A DNA stretch of 15,726 nucleotides, from contig JBKCGB010000035.1 of the NCBI GenBank assembly GCA_046303375.1, forward strand, positions 1 to 15,726. The letters run 5' to 3'. Positions 7,186 through 14,115 of the stretch are shown here, one piece after another. Made by a program: the position numbers and the translations under genes. The notes beneath the pieces were generated by a model. The model was not told where the DNA came from and searched no databases. It worked only from the letters and a program-made list of their open reading frames with translations. This stretch comes from UBA965 sp046303375 (GTDB lineage Bacteria > Chloroflexota > Chloroflexia > Chloroflexales > Roseiflexaceae). Each line of letters begins with the position of its first letter. Position 1 is the first letter of the stretch.

Positions 7186-7773
7186 TCATGGTACTGTCGT
7201 GGGCGTCTCCGTCTCAGGGCGATAGGTTGGCAGTGCCGTTGGCTTGAGTGGTGTGGCCGTAAACCAGGTGCCAATGATGCTCAGATTGAAATCACGCACT
7301 AGATAGATGGTATCGCTATCACTGCGTTTGACGTACTGTGCATCACCAACCGGGTTATTACCACCGACCAGTAGTGTCACCAACGGTTGTTTGGCACTAT
7401 CCGACAGCGTGATGGTCATGGTAGGTTTGGTTAGTCCGTATGCCGACAAATCACTGGTGGTCGGCGTAATCACCGTGGTTGCCATCAGCTGTGCCACCGC
7501 ACGTACTGCAGGACCGATGACCACTTCATCACCAGGGAATTTGGTCGGCTGTTCGATCATCCAGCCCAAATCGTAGCGCTCCACTCGAAAAACGGCACCA
7601 TCAGCATTGACCGCTTCGAGCGTTGCCACCTGCTGCGACTCAATGTTGGTCACCGCAATGGTGGCGTCAGGCGCCCCCGTCTCGGCAGTATCATCGGGCG
7701 CTGGCACCCAGTACAAATAGGCACCCACCGCGGCACACAGCACCAGCAATGCCAATGTCATGCGTGGATTCAT
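7186..7773 (-). CDS. DUF4340-type membrane-anchored protein of the GldFG cassette
   Basis: The 195-residue product starts with a signal anchor (TLALLVLCAAVGAYLYWVP, about residues 6-24). The exported domain reads VFRVERYDLGWMIEQPTKFPGDEVVI, then LSAYGLTKPTMTITLSD and VTLLVGGNNPVGDAQYVKRSDSD as separate stretches. That pattern of repeated beta-rich units with a DLsxyGLdxPxxxvtl stretch is typical of DUF4340. Proteins of this family usually lie directly after GldG-like genes, as here. Its biochemical role is unknown; a periplasmic or extracytoplasmic accessory of the ABC complex is the usual inference. The ATG at 7773 is chosen over a longer frame (to 7851) because AGGGAG at 7781-7786 precedes it and the longer form would overlap the upstream gene. 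It follows the GldG stop by 13 bases. At 195 residues it is short for the family, with one beta-repeat set rather than two. Confidence 0.8.
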   Translation of the reverse strand: MNPRMTLALLVLCAAVGAYLYWVPAPDDTAETGAPDATIAVTNIESQQVATLEAVNADGAVFRVERYDLGWMIEQPTKFPGDEVVIGPAVRAVAQLMATTVITPTTSDLSAYGLTKPTMTITLSDSAKQPLVTLLVGGNNPVGDAQYVKRSDSDTIYLVRDFNLSIIGTWFTATPLKPTALPTYRPETETPTTVP

Positions 7774-7786
7774 TGTGTTACTCCCT

Positions 7787-9142
7787 TTAGCGCCGGCGCC
7801 ACCAGACCACGATTCCTGTGACCACAAACAACAACGGTAAGCCGAGCACACTACTATAAAAAATCAGCGAACTCTGGTCATCCGTCAAAAAGACTTGGCG
7901 ATCAATGGGCTCTGGCATTGGTAGAGCAATCAGCGCATCCTGTGCTCCCGCCCATGCAATCGCATTGCGGATAAGCGTGGCATTAGCCTGTGCATTTCGA
8001 ATATAGCCATTGCTGATAAAGTCTGCGTCACCAATTACAACCACACGTGACGAGGTGGGCGATTCGAGAATATAGCCGAAGTTGAGTGGACCAATTGCAT
8101 CACTCTCCTGCGTCTTGATTTCACCGTTGCTAAAGTCGGTAGCTGCACTACTGCGGTCACTACTCGCCAAAAAGACTTGGCGCGTATATCCCTCGGGTTG
8201 CTGACCAATCTCTTTGATACTGCGCACCGAATTAAACACCGTTGCCTGACCCGCCATATTGCGAGTCAACTCCGTGAACGGGTACTGCAACACGGCAGGT
8301 GCAACCGGATTACCGATCTGCGACTGCTGGTCAATGATGATGTCGTTTTGCCACTCCAAACCCCAGATTTGCATCAACATCGTCAGCGGCGGCGTGCTCA
8401 GTGGGTTCGACAACAGCACCAAGCGCCCACCCTGGTTGGTGTATTCGATGATGCTGTTGAATTCCGCTGACGTGATTTCGTCTTGTGGGTCAGCAATCAG
8501 CAGCACACTGTCTGACACCGGTATCGAATTGGTCACCGTCAAATTAATCGGCTCGACGGTAAAGTTATCTTCTTCGAGTACCACTTTGAGCTCGCTGATA
8601 CCGTTTTGATCCATCGTATCCAATGAGCGTTCACGATGCCCAGTAAGCACGTAGACTTTCGTCTGCACGTTTTGCGTCAGTTTCAAAATAGTGCTGGTAA
8701 TGCCCTTTTCGTCACCCGTCGTACTTTGTAATGTGCGCCCATCGTACTTGAATACCAGCGTGCCATACGCATTCACGTTGTCAGCACGGGTTGCCACTGG
8801 GTCAGTATCCGGGTTGACAAAACGATACGAAAGCTGCGCTGACGCAGCACGGTATTCTTTCAGCCGGCTCTCGACATCATCTTGTTGGGCACGATCTTGA
8901 GCGCCGTAGTAGCCCACAATTTCCAGCGGCTTTTGCAACGACTGCACGATGTCTTTGCTCTGCTGCGAAATCGAGAATTCCTTGTTGGCAGTCACGTCAT
9001 AGCGTTGGTGGTAGCGCACTCCCAGCACGTTGATCATCACGACCAACGCAATCAAAAGCAGCGACATGGCACTGGCGTTGGCACCATACCGCACTGAACG
9101 CAGGCCGAGCACGGCCTTGATGCGGGCAAGTACTGTCTGCAT
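7787..9142 (-). CDS. GldG-like ABC transporter auxiliary protein
   Basis: This 451-residue membrane protein is of the GldG / ABC-transporter-auxiliary family. One membrane helix lies at about 24-42. It is followed by RYDVTANKEFSISQQSKDIV, the conserved family start of the extracytoplasmic domain. Later blocks TKVYVLTGHRE, SVLLIADPQDE and GGRLVLLSNPL form the Rossmann-like core, and SRVVVIGDADFISN lies near the end. A C-terminal helix (about 426-446) finishes in WWRRR. GldG works with GldA (ATPase) and GldF (permease), and in Bacteroidota the set is needed for gliding. In other phyla the same cassette occurs without proven function. The ATG overlaps the permease stop by one base (TAATG), so the two are translationally coupled. 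Start and stop are clear; the substrate of the complex is unknown. Confidence 0.9.
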   Translation of the reverse strand: MQTVLARIKAVLGLRSVRYGANASAMSLLLIALVVMINVLGVRYHQRYDVTANKEFSISQQSKDIVQSLQKPLEIVGYYGAQDRAQQDDVESRLKEYRAASAQLSYRFVNPDTDPVATRADNVNAYGTLVFKYDGRTLQSTTGDEKGITSTILKLTQNVQTKVYVLTGHRERSLDTMDQNGISELKVVLEEDNFTVEPINLTVTNSIPVSDSVLLIADPQDEITSAEFNSIIEYTNQGGRLVLLSNPLSTPPLTMLMQIWGLEWQNDIIIDQQSQIGNPVAPAVLQYPFTELTRNMAGQATVFNSVRSIKEIGQQPEGYTRQVFLASSDRSSAATDFSNGEIKTQESDAIGPLNFGYILESPTSSRVVVIGDADFISNGYIRNAQANATLIRNAIAWAGAQDALIALPMPEPIDRQVFLTDDQSSLIFYSSVLGLPLLFVVTGIVVWWRRR

Positions 9143-9852
9143 TAGCGGTATCTCCGTGTTTCGAGTGTGCGTGTGGCCAGAAACAATGCCACCACAGTGA
9201 CACTCACGTAATAAATCACGTCTTCGAGATTAATTGCCCCGCGGGCAAAATCGTTGTAGTGCGTAGGAATAGCCAAATATGTCAGCACTGTGGCCGCACC
9301 TGTTAGGACGTTGCCCGCAGCTTCGATGAGCCACAACAACAACAGGATGCCAAAGCCCAAGACCGCAGCCACAATCTGGTTTTCGGTGAGTGCGGAAGTC
9401 AACACCCCGATAGCAAACATCGCCGAACTCAGCAACAGCAAGCCCAAGTATCCAGTCACAATCGGACCCCAGTCAGGTGTGCCACCGATACGCCAGAGGA
9501 TGAACGGGTAGTAGAGCGTACACAGCAACATCACACCAAACATACCCATAGCTGCCAGATACTTGCCGAGCACCACTTCCCAGTCACGCACGGGAGCCGT
9601 CAGCAAAATCTCCAGCGTGCCCGTTTTTTGCTCGTCTGCCAACAAGCGCATCGTCAAAAGTGGCGTGATAAAGATTAGCACGACCGTCACATTGAAAAAC
9701 AACCCGTCCATGGTGGCTTGGCGACTCTGGATCAGAATCAAGGAGAACAGATACCCAGAAATCAACAGAAAGACGGCCGACACCATGTAGGCAATCGGCG
9801 AAATAAAGTACGCCAATAGCTCTCGGCGTGCAATGACCAACGCAGTACGCAT
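9142..9852 (-). CDS. ABC-2 type permease, GldF-like
   Basis: This 236-residue integral membrane protein has about six hydrophobic helices. The N-terminus reads ALVIARRELLAYFISPIAYM, as in GldF/NosY-type permeases, and a cytoplasmic loop motif LLADEQKTGTLEILLTAPV follows helix 2. That loop (E-x3-G-T-x-E-x-L-x3-P) is the conserved element contacting the ATPase in ABC-2 exporters. A later stretch IPTHYNDFARGAINLEDVIYY is also characteristic of GldF. The gene begins 5 bases after the ATPase stop, with AAGGAG in the end of the ATPase gene as ribosome binding site, and ends overlapping GldG. The size fits. The transported substrate is not known. The annotation as GldF-like rests on sequence features plus the GldG and DUF4340 neighbours. 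Confidence 0.9.
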   Translation of the reverse strand: MRTALVIARRELLAYFISPIAYMVSAVFLLISGYLFSLILIQSRQATMDGLFFNVTVVLIFITPLLTMRLLADEQKTGTLEILLTAPVRDWEVVLGKYLAAMGMFGVMLLCTLYYPFILWRIGGTPDWGPIVTGYLGLLLLSSAMFAIGVLTSALTENQIVAAVLGFGILLLLWLIEAAGNVLTGAATVLTYLAIPTHYNDFARGAINLEDVIYYVSVTVVALFLATRTLETRRYR

Positions 9853-9857
9853 GATGC

Positions 9858-10823
9858 CTATGCTCCTTCTGCCACGGCGTCACTCGCCACCGGCGTGGCA
9901 TCAACAACGTCGTCTTCTTGGGTCGTCAATTCGAGGAAGATTTCTTCGAGGCTGAGCGTGATTTTTTGCATCGAAAGCAGTCCCCAGCCGTGGGTCACAA
10001 TTGCTGAGGCCAGTTGCGGACGAATTTCGAGCCCCGGTGAAACTTCCACCTGAATCACGCCACGGGCGTCTTGTTGCACATCGAGCACCCCAGCAATGGT
10101 ACGCAACGGCTGTACGTCGACCTGCGCTTGGTGCACGGTGAGCTCGATGCGCTCGGATCCCTGCAAGCGCGATGTGAGCGCCTGTGGCGTATCGACAGCC
10201 ACTACCCGTCCCTTTTTGATAATCACCACCCGGTTACACAACATGCTGACTTCGGGCAGGATATGCGTACTCAAAATCACAGTACGCGTGGCACCCAGCT
10301 CGCGGATGAGCTCACGTACCTCGATGATTTGACGCGGGTCGAGCCCCACTGTCGGCTCATCGAGGATGAGCACGTCCGGGTTGTGCAAGAGTGCTTGCGC
10401 AAGCCCAACACGCTGACGCTGCCCCTTGGACAGTTTGCCGATGCGGTCGTCAGCACGCTCACTCAAGTGTACCAATTCCATTGCATGCTCAACCGCATCG
10501 GCGCGCTCTTTGACGTTGCGCAAACGAGCCATGTGGTCGAGATAGCCGGCTACCGTCATTTCTGGGTACAACGGCACCCCCTCAGGCAGATAGCCGATGC
10601 GTTGTCGTGCCTGCAGTGACTGCGTCTGGATGTCGTACCCGTCAATGGTCACGCTCCCACTGCTTGCGGGCAGAAACCCGGTGAGCATGCGCATGGTAGT
10701 CGTCTTACCAGCACCATTTGGCCCCAAAAAGCCTAATACTTCACCTCGCGCCACCGAAAATGTCACGTCGTCTACCACGGTCACATCGTTGTACCGTTTG
10801 GTCAAGCCACTCACTTCAATCAT
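9858..10823 (-). CDS. ABC transporter ATP-binding protein (GldA-like)
   Basis: This 321-residue cytoplasmic ATPase has one nucleotide-binding domain. It shows Walker A GPNGAGKT (34-41), the Q-loop region around YLPEG, the signature LSKGQRQR (131-138), Walker B LILDEP (152-157), a D-loop in GLDPRQ, and H187 in STHILPE. The roughly 100 C-terminal residues form the extra domain found in ABC-2 exporter ATPases (SLEEIFLELT is the usual end motif), then an acidic, alanine-rich tail. It powers the permease encoded just downstream. I start at the ATG at 10823: GGGGGAGG is immediately upstream and MIEVSGLTKRY is the usual first strand. An in-frame ATG at 10850 would place that ribosome binding site inside the gene. 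The 114-base gap before it carries no terminator, so it may be read from the phosphatase-DraG promoter, from a local promoter, or both. Confidence 0.93.
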   Translation of the reverse strand: MIEVSGLTKRYNDVTVVDDVTFSVARGEVLGFLGPNGAGKTTTMRMLTGFLPASSGSVTIDGYDIQTQSLQARQRIGYLPEGVPLYPEMTVAGYLDHMARLRNVKERADAVEHAMELVHLSERADDRIGKLSKGQRQRVGLAQALLHNPDVLILDEPTVGLDPRQIIEVRELIRELGATRTVILSTHILPEVSMLCNRVVIIKKGRVVAVDTPQALTSRLQGSERIELTVHQAQVDVQPLRTIAGVLDVQQDARGVIQVEVSPGLEIRPQLASAIVTHGWGLLSMQKITLSLEEIFLELTTQEDDVVDATPVASDAVAEGA

Positions 10824-10937
10824 GGATCCTCCCCCAAAGAGACACTTCACCGACCACGAAATTGGTACTGAATCACCTTGCCAGACGAAGATAAATCATA
10901 CGTAAAGCATAAATGAGAATCAGATAAGAATTGCACA
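10824..10937 (-). promoter_or_regulatory. AT-rich leader before the ABC genes
   Basis: On the minus strand the gap is AT-rich. It has -10-like hexamers TATGAT (10895-10900) and TTATCT (10889-10894) but only poor -35 matches (CTGATT for the first). The octamer GTACCAAT (minus; 10861-10868) recurs here and twice before the upstream paralogue. No hairpin terminator is visible. An internal promoter is possible but unproven. Confidence 0.3.
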
Positions 10938-12371
10938 CTATGCCTGTACAAGTTGTCCCCATGCAGCACCGAGCAATTCATCGGCCCGCCATGTCATATC
11001 ATGTGCCTGTAGTATCTTATCACGCCACGAGGCTGGAATCCCTGATTCGCCCCATATTGCTCCTGCCAACTGCCCATAGATGGCTGCTGTGGTATCGGCA
11101 TCCTCGCCTAGATTGGCAGCAGCTAGCACACCACTCCTATAGTCGTTGTGCTTTTGCAATGCCCACAAAGCGGCTTCGAGCGATTGTACCACGTAGCCCG
11201 TCCCGCGGATATCAGGTGGCTCGCGCCGAAACGAACCGGCTACCACGCGTTGAATGTCTGCATGAAGCGCATGGTCGGCACTGAGCTGGGCAACCAGCGC
11301 CAACACGTCCTGCTTGCTACCGCCACGGATCGCCACAGCCATGAGTTGTGCCATCACCGCACACGCATCAAGTGCCGTGGCGGTGGCATGTGTGGTGCGC
11401 GAGCTTTCACGGGCATAGTGCACCAGCTGTGCGTCGGCCACATAGCGCACGGCAATGGGCGCAAGGCGCATCAACGAGCCATTGCCTGCGCTCATGGGGT
11501 GCGGGTCGCCAGCAAATGGGTTACCATTCCGTCTGAATCGGTTGAGCGACCCGAGCACCGTCGAGCCAATATCGAAACAGCGCCCTGTAACTGAAAAGTA
11601 GCCGTCGTCTTGCCAGCGCACATAGCGTTGCATTTGGTCGGTGGCATCAAAACCACCACATACCATCAAACTTTCTGCCAAACAGAGCATCATACTCGTG
11701 TCATCGGTCCATGCGCCAACAGGCAAGCGAAACGGTCCGCCGCCCACCATGTCGGTGAGTGGGGCAAATGTCCCCGGCCGTTTGAATTCGAGTGTGGTCC
11801 CGACTGCATCGCCCACCGCCAGCCCGAGCATGGCGCCCCGTGCCCGATCACGCCATTGGTGCCACTGAGCGGCAACGGTAGCACTCGGCTCACGCCACGC
11901 CATTACAAAGGCACGTTGTGCATCTGTTTCTGGTGATGAGCCCGGCATGTCACCACGAACCTGTACGATGCGGGTCAGTGCATCAGCGCCCGTCATGCCC
12001 TGGCGTACATACCAACATCCAATCACCGTACCAGTGCGACCTTTGCCACCCCAACAGTGCACATACACCGTTGCACCACCAGCCACTATGGTCGAAATCG
12101 TGTCGAGAATGGCAAGCATGCACCCAGGTGACGGCACCCCCATATCACGAATGGGGAATGCGTGACGGACGATGCCGGGGGCATGCTTTGCCAGCAACGC
12201 GGCATAGGGTGGGCAGGCATCAGCAGGAGTGGTGAGATCGATGATGTGTGTCACTCCATGGCTATTTAGCCACTGAATACGGGCACGTACCACAGATACA
12301 TCAGTATCACCAAGCAAGGCTCCGGCCCAGATTCGTGGATCAGCCTGATAGTGGAGTGGTGGCTCGTGCAT
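10938..12371 (-). CDS. Phosphatase-ADP-ribosylglycohydrolase fusion, catalytically intact copy
   Basis: This 477-residue cytoplasmic protein joins two enzymes. Residues about 10-160 form a dual-specificity/tyrosine phosphatase domain: VYVHCWGGKGRTG holds the HC-X2-G-X2-R-T loop with nucleophile C106 and R112, and FPIRDMGVPSP supplies a likely general acid, D76. Residues about 175-477 form an ADP-ribosylglycohydrolase (DraG/ARH) domain: GLAVGDAVG (183-191), WTDDTS (T222, D223, D224), FDIGST (266-271), SAGNGSLMR (294-302) and NLGEDADTT with D424, D426 and T427. The TDD and DxDT groups are the two-metal ligands of the family, so both domains look active. DraG/ARH enzymes remove ADP-ribose from proteins or small molecules; the target here is unknown. 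AGGAGG stands 6 bases before the ATG (minus strand). It lies 42 bases after a paralogue with the same architecture and is followed by ABC genes. Confidence 0.9.
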   Translation of the reverse strand: MHEPPLHYQADPRIWAGALLGDTDVSVVRARIQWLNSHGVTHIIDLTTPADACPPYAALLAKHAPGIVRHAFPIRDMGVPSPGCMLAILDTISTIVAGGATVYVHCWGGKGRTGTVIGCWYVRQGMTGADALTRIVQVRGDMPGSSPETDAQRAFVMAWREPSATVAAQWHQWRDRARGAMLGLAVGDAVGTTLEFKRPGTFAPLTDMVGGGPFRLPVGAWTDDTSMMLCLAESLMVCGGFDATDQMQRYVRWQDDGYFSVTGRCFDIGSTVLGSLNRFRRNGNPFAGDPHPMSAGNGSLMRLAPIAVRYVADAQLVHYARESSRTTHATATALDACAVMAQLMAVAIRGGSKQDVLALVAQLSADHALHADIQRVVAGSFRREPPDIRGTGYVVQSLEAALWALQKHNDYRSGVLAAANLGEDADTTAAIYGQLAGAIWGESGIPASWRDKILQAHDMTWRADELLGAAWGQLVQA

Positions 12372-12383
12372 GACTCCTCCTTT

Positions 12384-12406
12384 ATTGGTACATATATTGG
12401 TACATA
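12384..12406 (-). repeat. Tandem 11-bp direct repeat just upstream of a ribosome binding site
   Basis: ATTGGTACATA occurs at 12384-12394 and again at 12396-12406, one base apart (minus strand: TATGTACCAAT twice). The pair fills most of the 42-base gap between the two fusion genes, directly upstream of the AGGAGG of the second. It could be an operator, a translational control element or slippage-prone DNA. The repeat is certain; the role is not. Confidence 0.6.
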
Positions 12407-12413
12407 AAAGGGT

Positions 12414-13889
12414 TTATTCGTGGGACGACTGCGCAAACAATTCAGTTGGGGCGGTGCTGGTGCTCAACGAACGCCACGCCATACGGAGCAACATTTCTGC
12501 GTACCAGGCAATTTCTTCGCGCCGGCGCAGTTGTGCCACCCATGACGCTGGAATCGCATCTTCGCCATACAACGCTCCCGCAATCTGGCCATACATGGTA
12601 CAGGCAGCACCCGACATGCCCCCCAAATTCGCCAATGCCAGTACCCCATCGGCAAACGAATCGTGGTGCCACAAACTCCACAGCGTTGATTCGAGTGTAC
12701 GCACCACGTGTGTCGAATTTTGGATGACTGGTGGTTGCCGCAGTCGATATGTGCCATCGACAACCTCTTGAATGGCGGCGTTGAGCGAGTGCACCAACCA
12801 GGCACTCTGCATCAGGCGTTGTTTGTCACGACAGAACAGGGCGCGCGCCACCAGCGTGGCCACAACCTGCGCCGCAGATAACGCTGATGGCGCCGCATGC
12901 GTGATGGCCGAGCATGCTGTGGCATACTCGCTCAACTCACGTGGATTTGAGGCGTAGTAGAGGCCAATCGGTGCAATACGAATGACCGCTCCCGTCCCCG
13001 CAGCATGTTCGGTGGTCAAGGCGCTATAGGGCACACCAGTTTGGATGAACTGATAGAGTGCCATAGTGGTCACATTGCCGATATCGTATGTACGTCCGTC
13101 ACACGCCAAATAACCATCACGCCACCAGCGTACATAGCGCGTCGCTTGGTCGTGCGCATCGAAGCCACGCTGGACAATCAGACTATCTGCCACACACAAC
13201 ATCAGCGATGTATCATCGGTCCAAGTGCCTGCAGGTACACCAAAGATTCCCCCACCGATAATGCCATGCATGGTTTGGATGGTTGCCGGCGTACACAGCT
13301 CGTTGGTCAATCCGATGGCATCACCAACCGCACCACCAAGAAACACCCCACGAAACACTCCACGCAGACGCCGCCAATAATCGGCAGTGGATGCATCTGG
13401 ATTCTGCCAGCGCAACACAAAATCAGTTTGCACATGAAAACCGAGCAGATGATTCCCATGGAATTGTGGCAACGCGGCAAGGATGGTAAGTGCCTCACTC
13501 GCAGTATGCCCCTGTTGGATGAGCCAGCACGCCAACACCATGCTCGTCCGGCCGATGCCACGCCAACTATGCAGATAGACGATACACCCCTGCGTATGGG
13601 CAGTGTGTAGTGCCTCGAGGATTGCGAGCATCAGTGGCGGCGACGGTATATCACCATCATTTATGGGAAAGGTGATACGCCGGATGTGCGGAGCACACGT
13701 GGCTAGTGCGTCGGCATAGCTGGGTAATTCATCGGATGGTGCAGTCAAATCGATAATCAGCGCAATCTGATGTGACTGCATCCAAGCCAGATGCGCACGA
13801 AAGCGCGCATCATCACCGCCGAGATATGAGCCGACCCACAACCAAGGGGTGAACGCAAAGCACAACGTCGGTGAAAACATGGCACACAC
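12414..13889 (-). CDS. Phosphatase-ADP-ribosylglycohydrolase fusion, degenerate paralogue (probable pseudoenzyme)
   Basis: This 491-residue protein aligns end to end with its neighbour but has lost catalytic residues in both domains. In the phosphatase loop, VYLHSWRGIGRTS has Ser108 (codon AGT at 13566-13568) in place of Cys, while R114 and the candidate acid D78 remain. In the DraG domain, AVGDAIG and TWTDDTS (T224, D225, D226) survive, but the second metal group reads NLGGMSGAAC instead of NLGEDADTT. The loop matching GNGSLMR reads GTGAVIR. The frame has no stop or shift, so it is not simply decaying. Phosphopeptide or ADP-ribose binding without turnover, or regulation of the active sister, would fit; both are inference. 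The first codon is GTG at 13889, with AGAAGG 4 bases before it. An ATG at 13880 (codon 4) is nearly as good. A TACAAT -10 lies at 13911-13916. Confidence 0.85.
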   Translation of the reverse strand: MCAMFSPTLCFAFTPWLWVGSYLGGDDARFRAHLAWMQSHQIALIIDLTAPSDELPSYADALATCAPHIRRITFPINDGDIPSPPLMLAILEALHTAHTQGCIVYLHSWRGIGRTSMVLACWLIQQGHTASEALTILAALPQFHGNHLLGFHVQTDFVLRWQNPDASTADYWRRLRGVFRGVFLGGAVGDAIGLTNELCTPATIQTMHGIIGGGIFGVPAGTWTDDTSLMLCVADSLIVQRGFDAHDQATRYVRWWRDGYLACDGRTYDIGNVTTMALYQFIQTGVPYSALTTEHAAGTGAVIRIAPIGLYYASNPRELSEYATACSAITHAAPSALSAAQVVATLVARALFCRDKQRLMQSAWLVHSLNAAIQEVVDGTYRLRQPPVIQNSTHVVRTLESTLWSLWHHDSFADGVLALANLGGMSGAACTMYGQIAGALYGEDAIPASWVAQLRRREEIAWYAEMLLRMAWRSLSTSTAPTELFAQSSHE

Positions 13890-13910
13890 CTTACCTTCTG
13901 CATCACCGCT

Positions 13911-13940
13911 ATTGTAGCACTCTCACCCGCAGTACAACAA
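13911..13940 (-). promoter_or_regulatory. Candidate sigma70 promoter for the fusion-gene unit
   Basis: On the minus strand TTGTTG (13940-13935), an 18-base spacer and TACAAT (13916-13911) precede the GTG at 13889. The -35 box overlaps the T-tract of the tRNA terminator, so the two units are tightly packed. Transcription would start near 13904, giving a very short leader, which mildly favours translation from the ATG at 13880. Confidence 0.5.
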
Positions 13941-13973
13941 AAAACCACGAAGAAGAGTAATCTTCTTCGTGGT
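13939..13973 (-). terminator. Rho-independent terminator of tRNA-Glu
   Basis: The arms at 13944-13956 and 13961-13973 form a perfect 13-bp stem (ACCACGAAGAAGA and its complement) with a 4-base loop. On the minus strand a run of six T follows (13944-13939). It lies just after the tRNA CCA end and insulates the tRNA from the fusion genes. Confidence 0.9.
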
Positions 13974-13977
13974 GAAG

Positions 13978-14054
13978 TGGTACCTCCAGCGGGATTCGAA
14001 CCCGCGACCTTCACCTTGAAAGGGTGACGTCCTAGGCCGCTAGACGATGGAGGC
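13978..14054 (-). tRNA. tRNA-Glu (anticodon UUC)
   Basis: Read on the minus strand, the 77-base cloverleaf starts GCCTCCA and ends TGGAGGT-A-CCA, so the CCA end is encoded (13980-13978) and the discriminator is A. The D arm is GTCTAGCGGCCTAGGAC. The anticodon stem TCACC/GGTGA encloses loop CTTTCAA with anticodon TTC. The T arm is GCGGG-TTCGAAT-CCCGC. The anticodon loop and the GTCTAGCGGCCTAGGAC arm are typical of bacterial tRNA-Glu. The first acceptor pair is G-U. It has its own promoter and terminator. Confidence 0.97.
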
Positions 14055-14067
14055 GCAAACCTCTGGT

Positions 14068-14096
14068 AGTATATCATCATTCAAGGTGAATTTCAA
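14068..14096 (-). promoter_or_regulatory. Promoter of tRNA-Glu
   Basis: On the minus strand TTGAAA (14096-14091), exactly 17 bases, and TATACT (14073-14068) give a near-consensus sigma70 promoter, 14 bases before the mature tRNA 5' end. It lies inside the 5' leader of the divergent gene that starts at 14116, so the two may interfere. Confidence 0.85.
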
Positions 14097-14115
14097 CGGA
14101 ATTTGGAGCAAATTC

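Noticed and set aside
7007..7274. 87-codon minus-strand open frame over the operon terminator
   Set aside because: It overlaps the DUF4340 end and runs through a good rho-independent terminator; no ribosome binding site or family resemblance.
13005..13610. 201-codon plus-strand open frame opposite the degenerate fusion gene
   Set aside because: The minus strand encodes a protein alignable end to end with its neighbour, so the plus frame is a by-product.
12414..13889. Calling the upstream fusion gene a pseudogene
   Set aside because: Catalytic residues are lost but there is no frameshift, internal stop or truncation, and a promoter and ribosome binding site are present; a pseudoenzyme is the better description.
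14047..14115. Upstream extension of the OCD-family gene to an ATG at 14047
   Set aside because: That ATG lies inside the tRNA-Glu gene and the extension crosses the tRNA promoter; the ATG at 14116 has a ribosome binding site and the usual family N-terminus.
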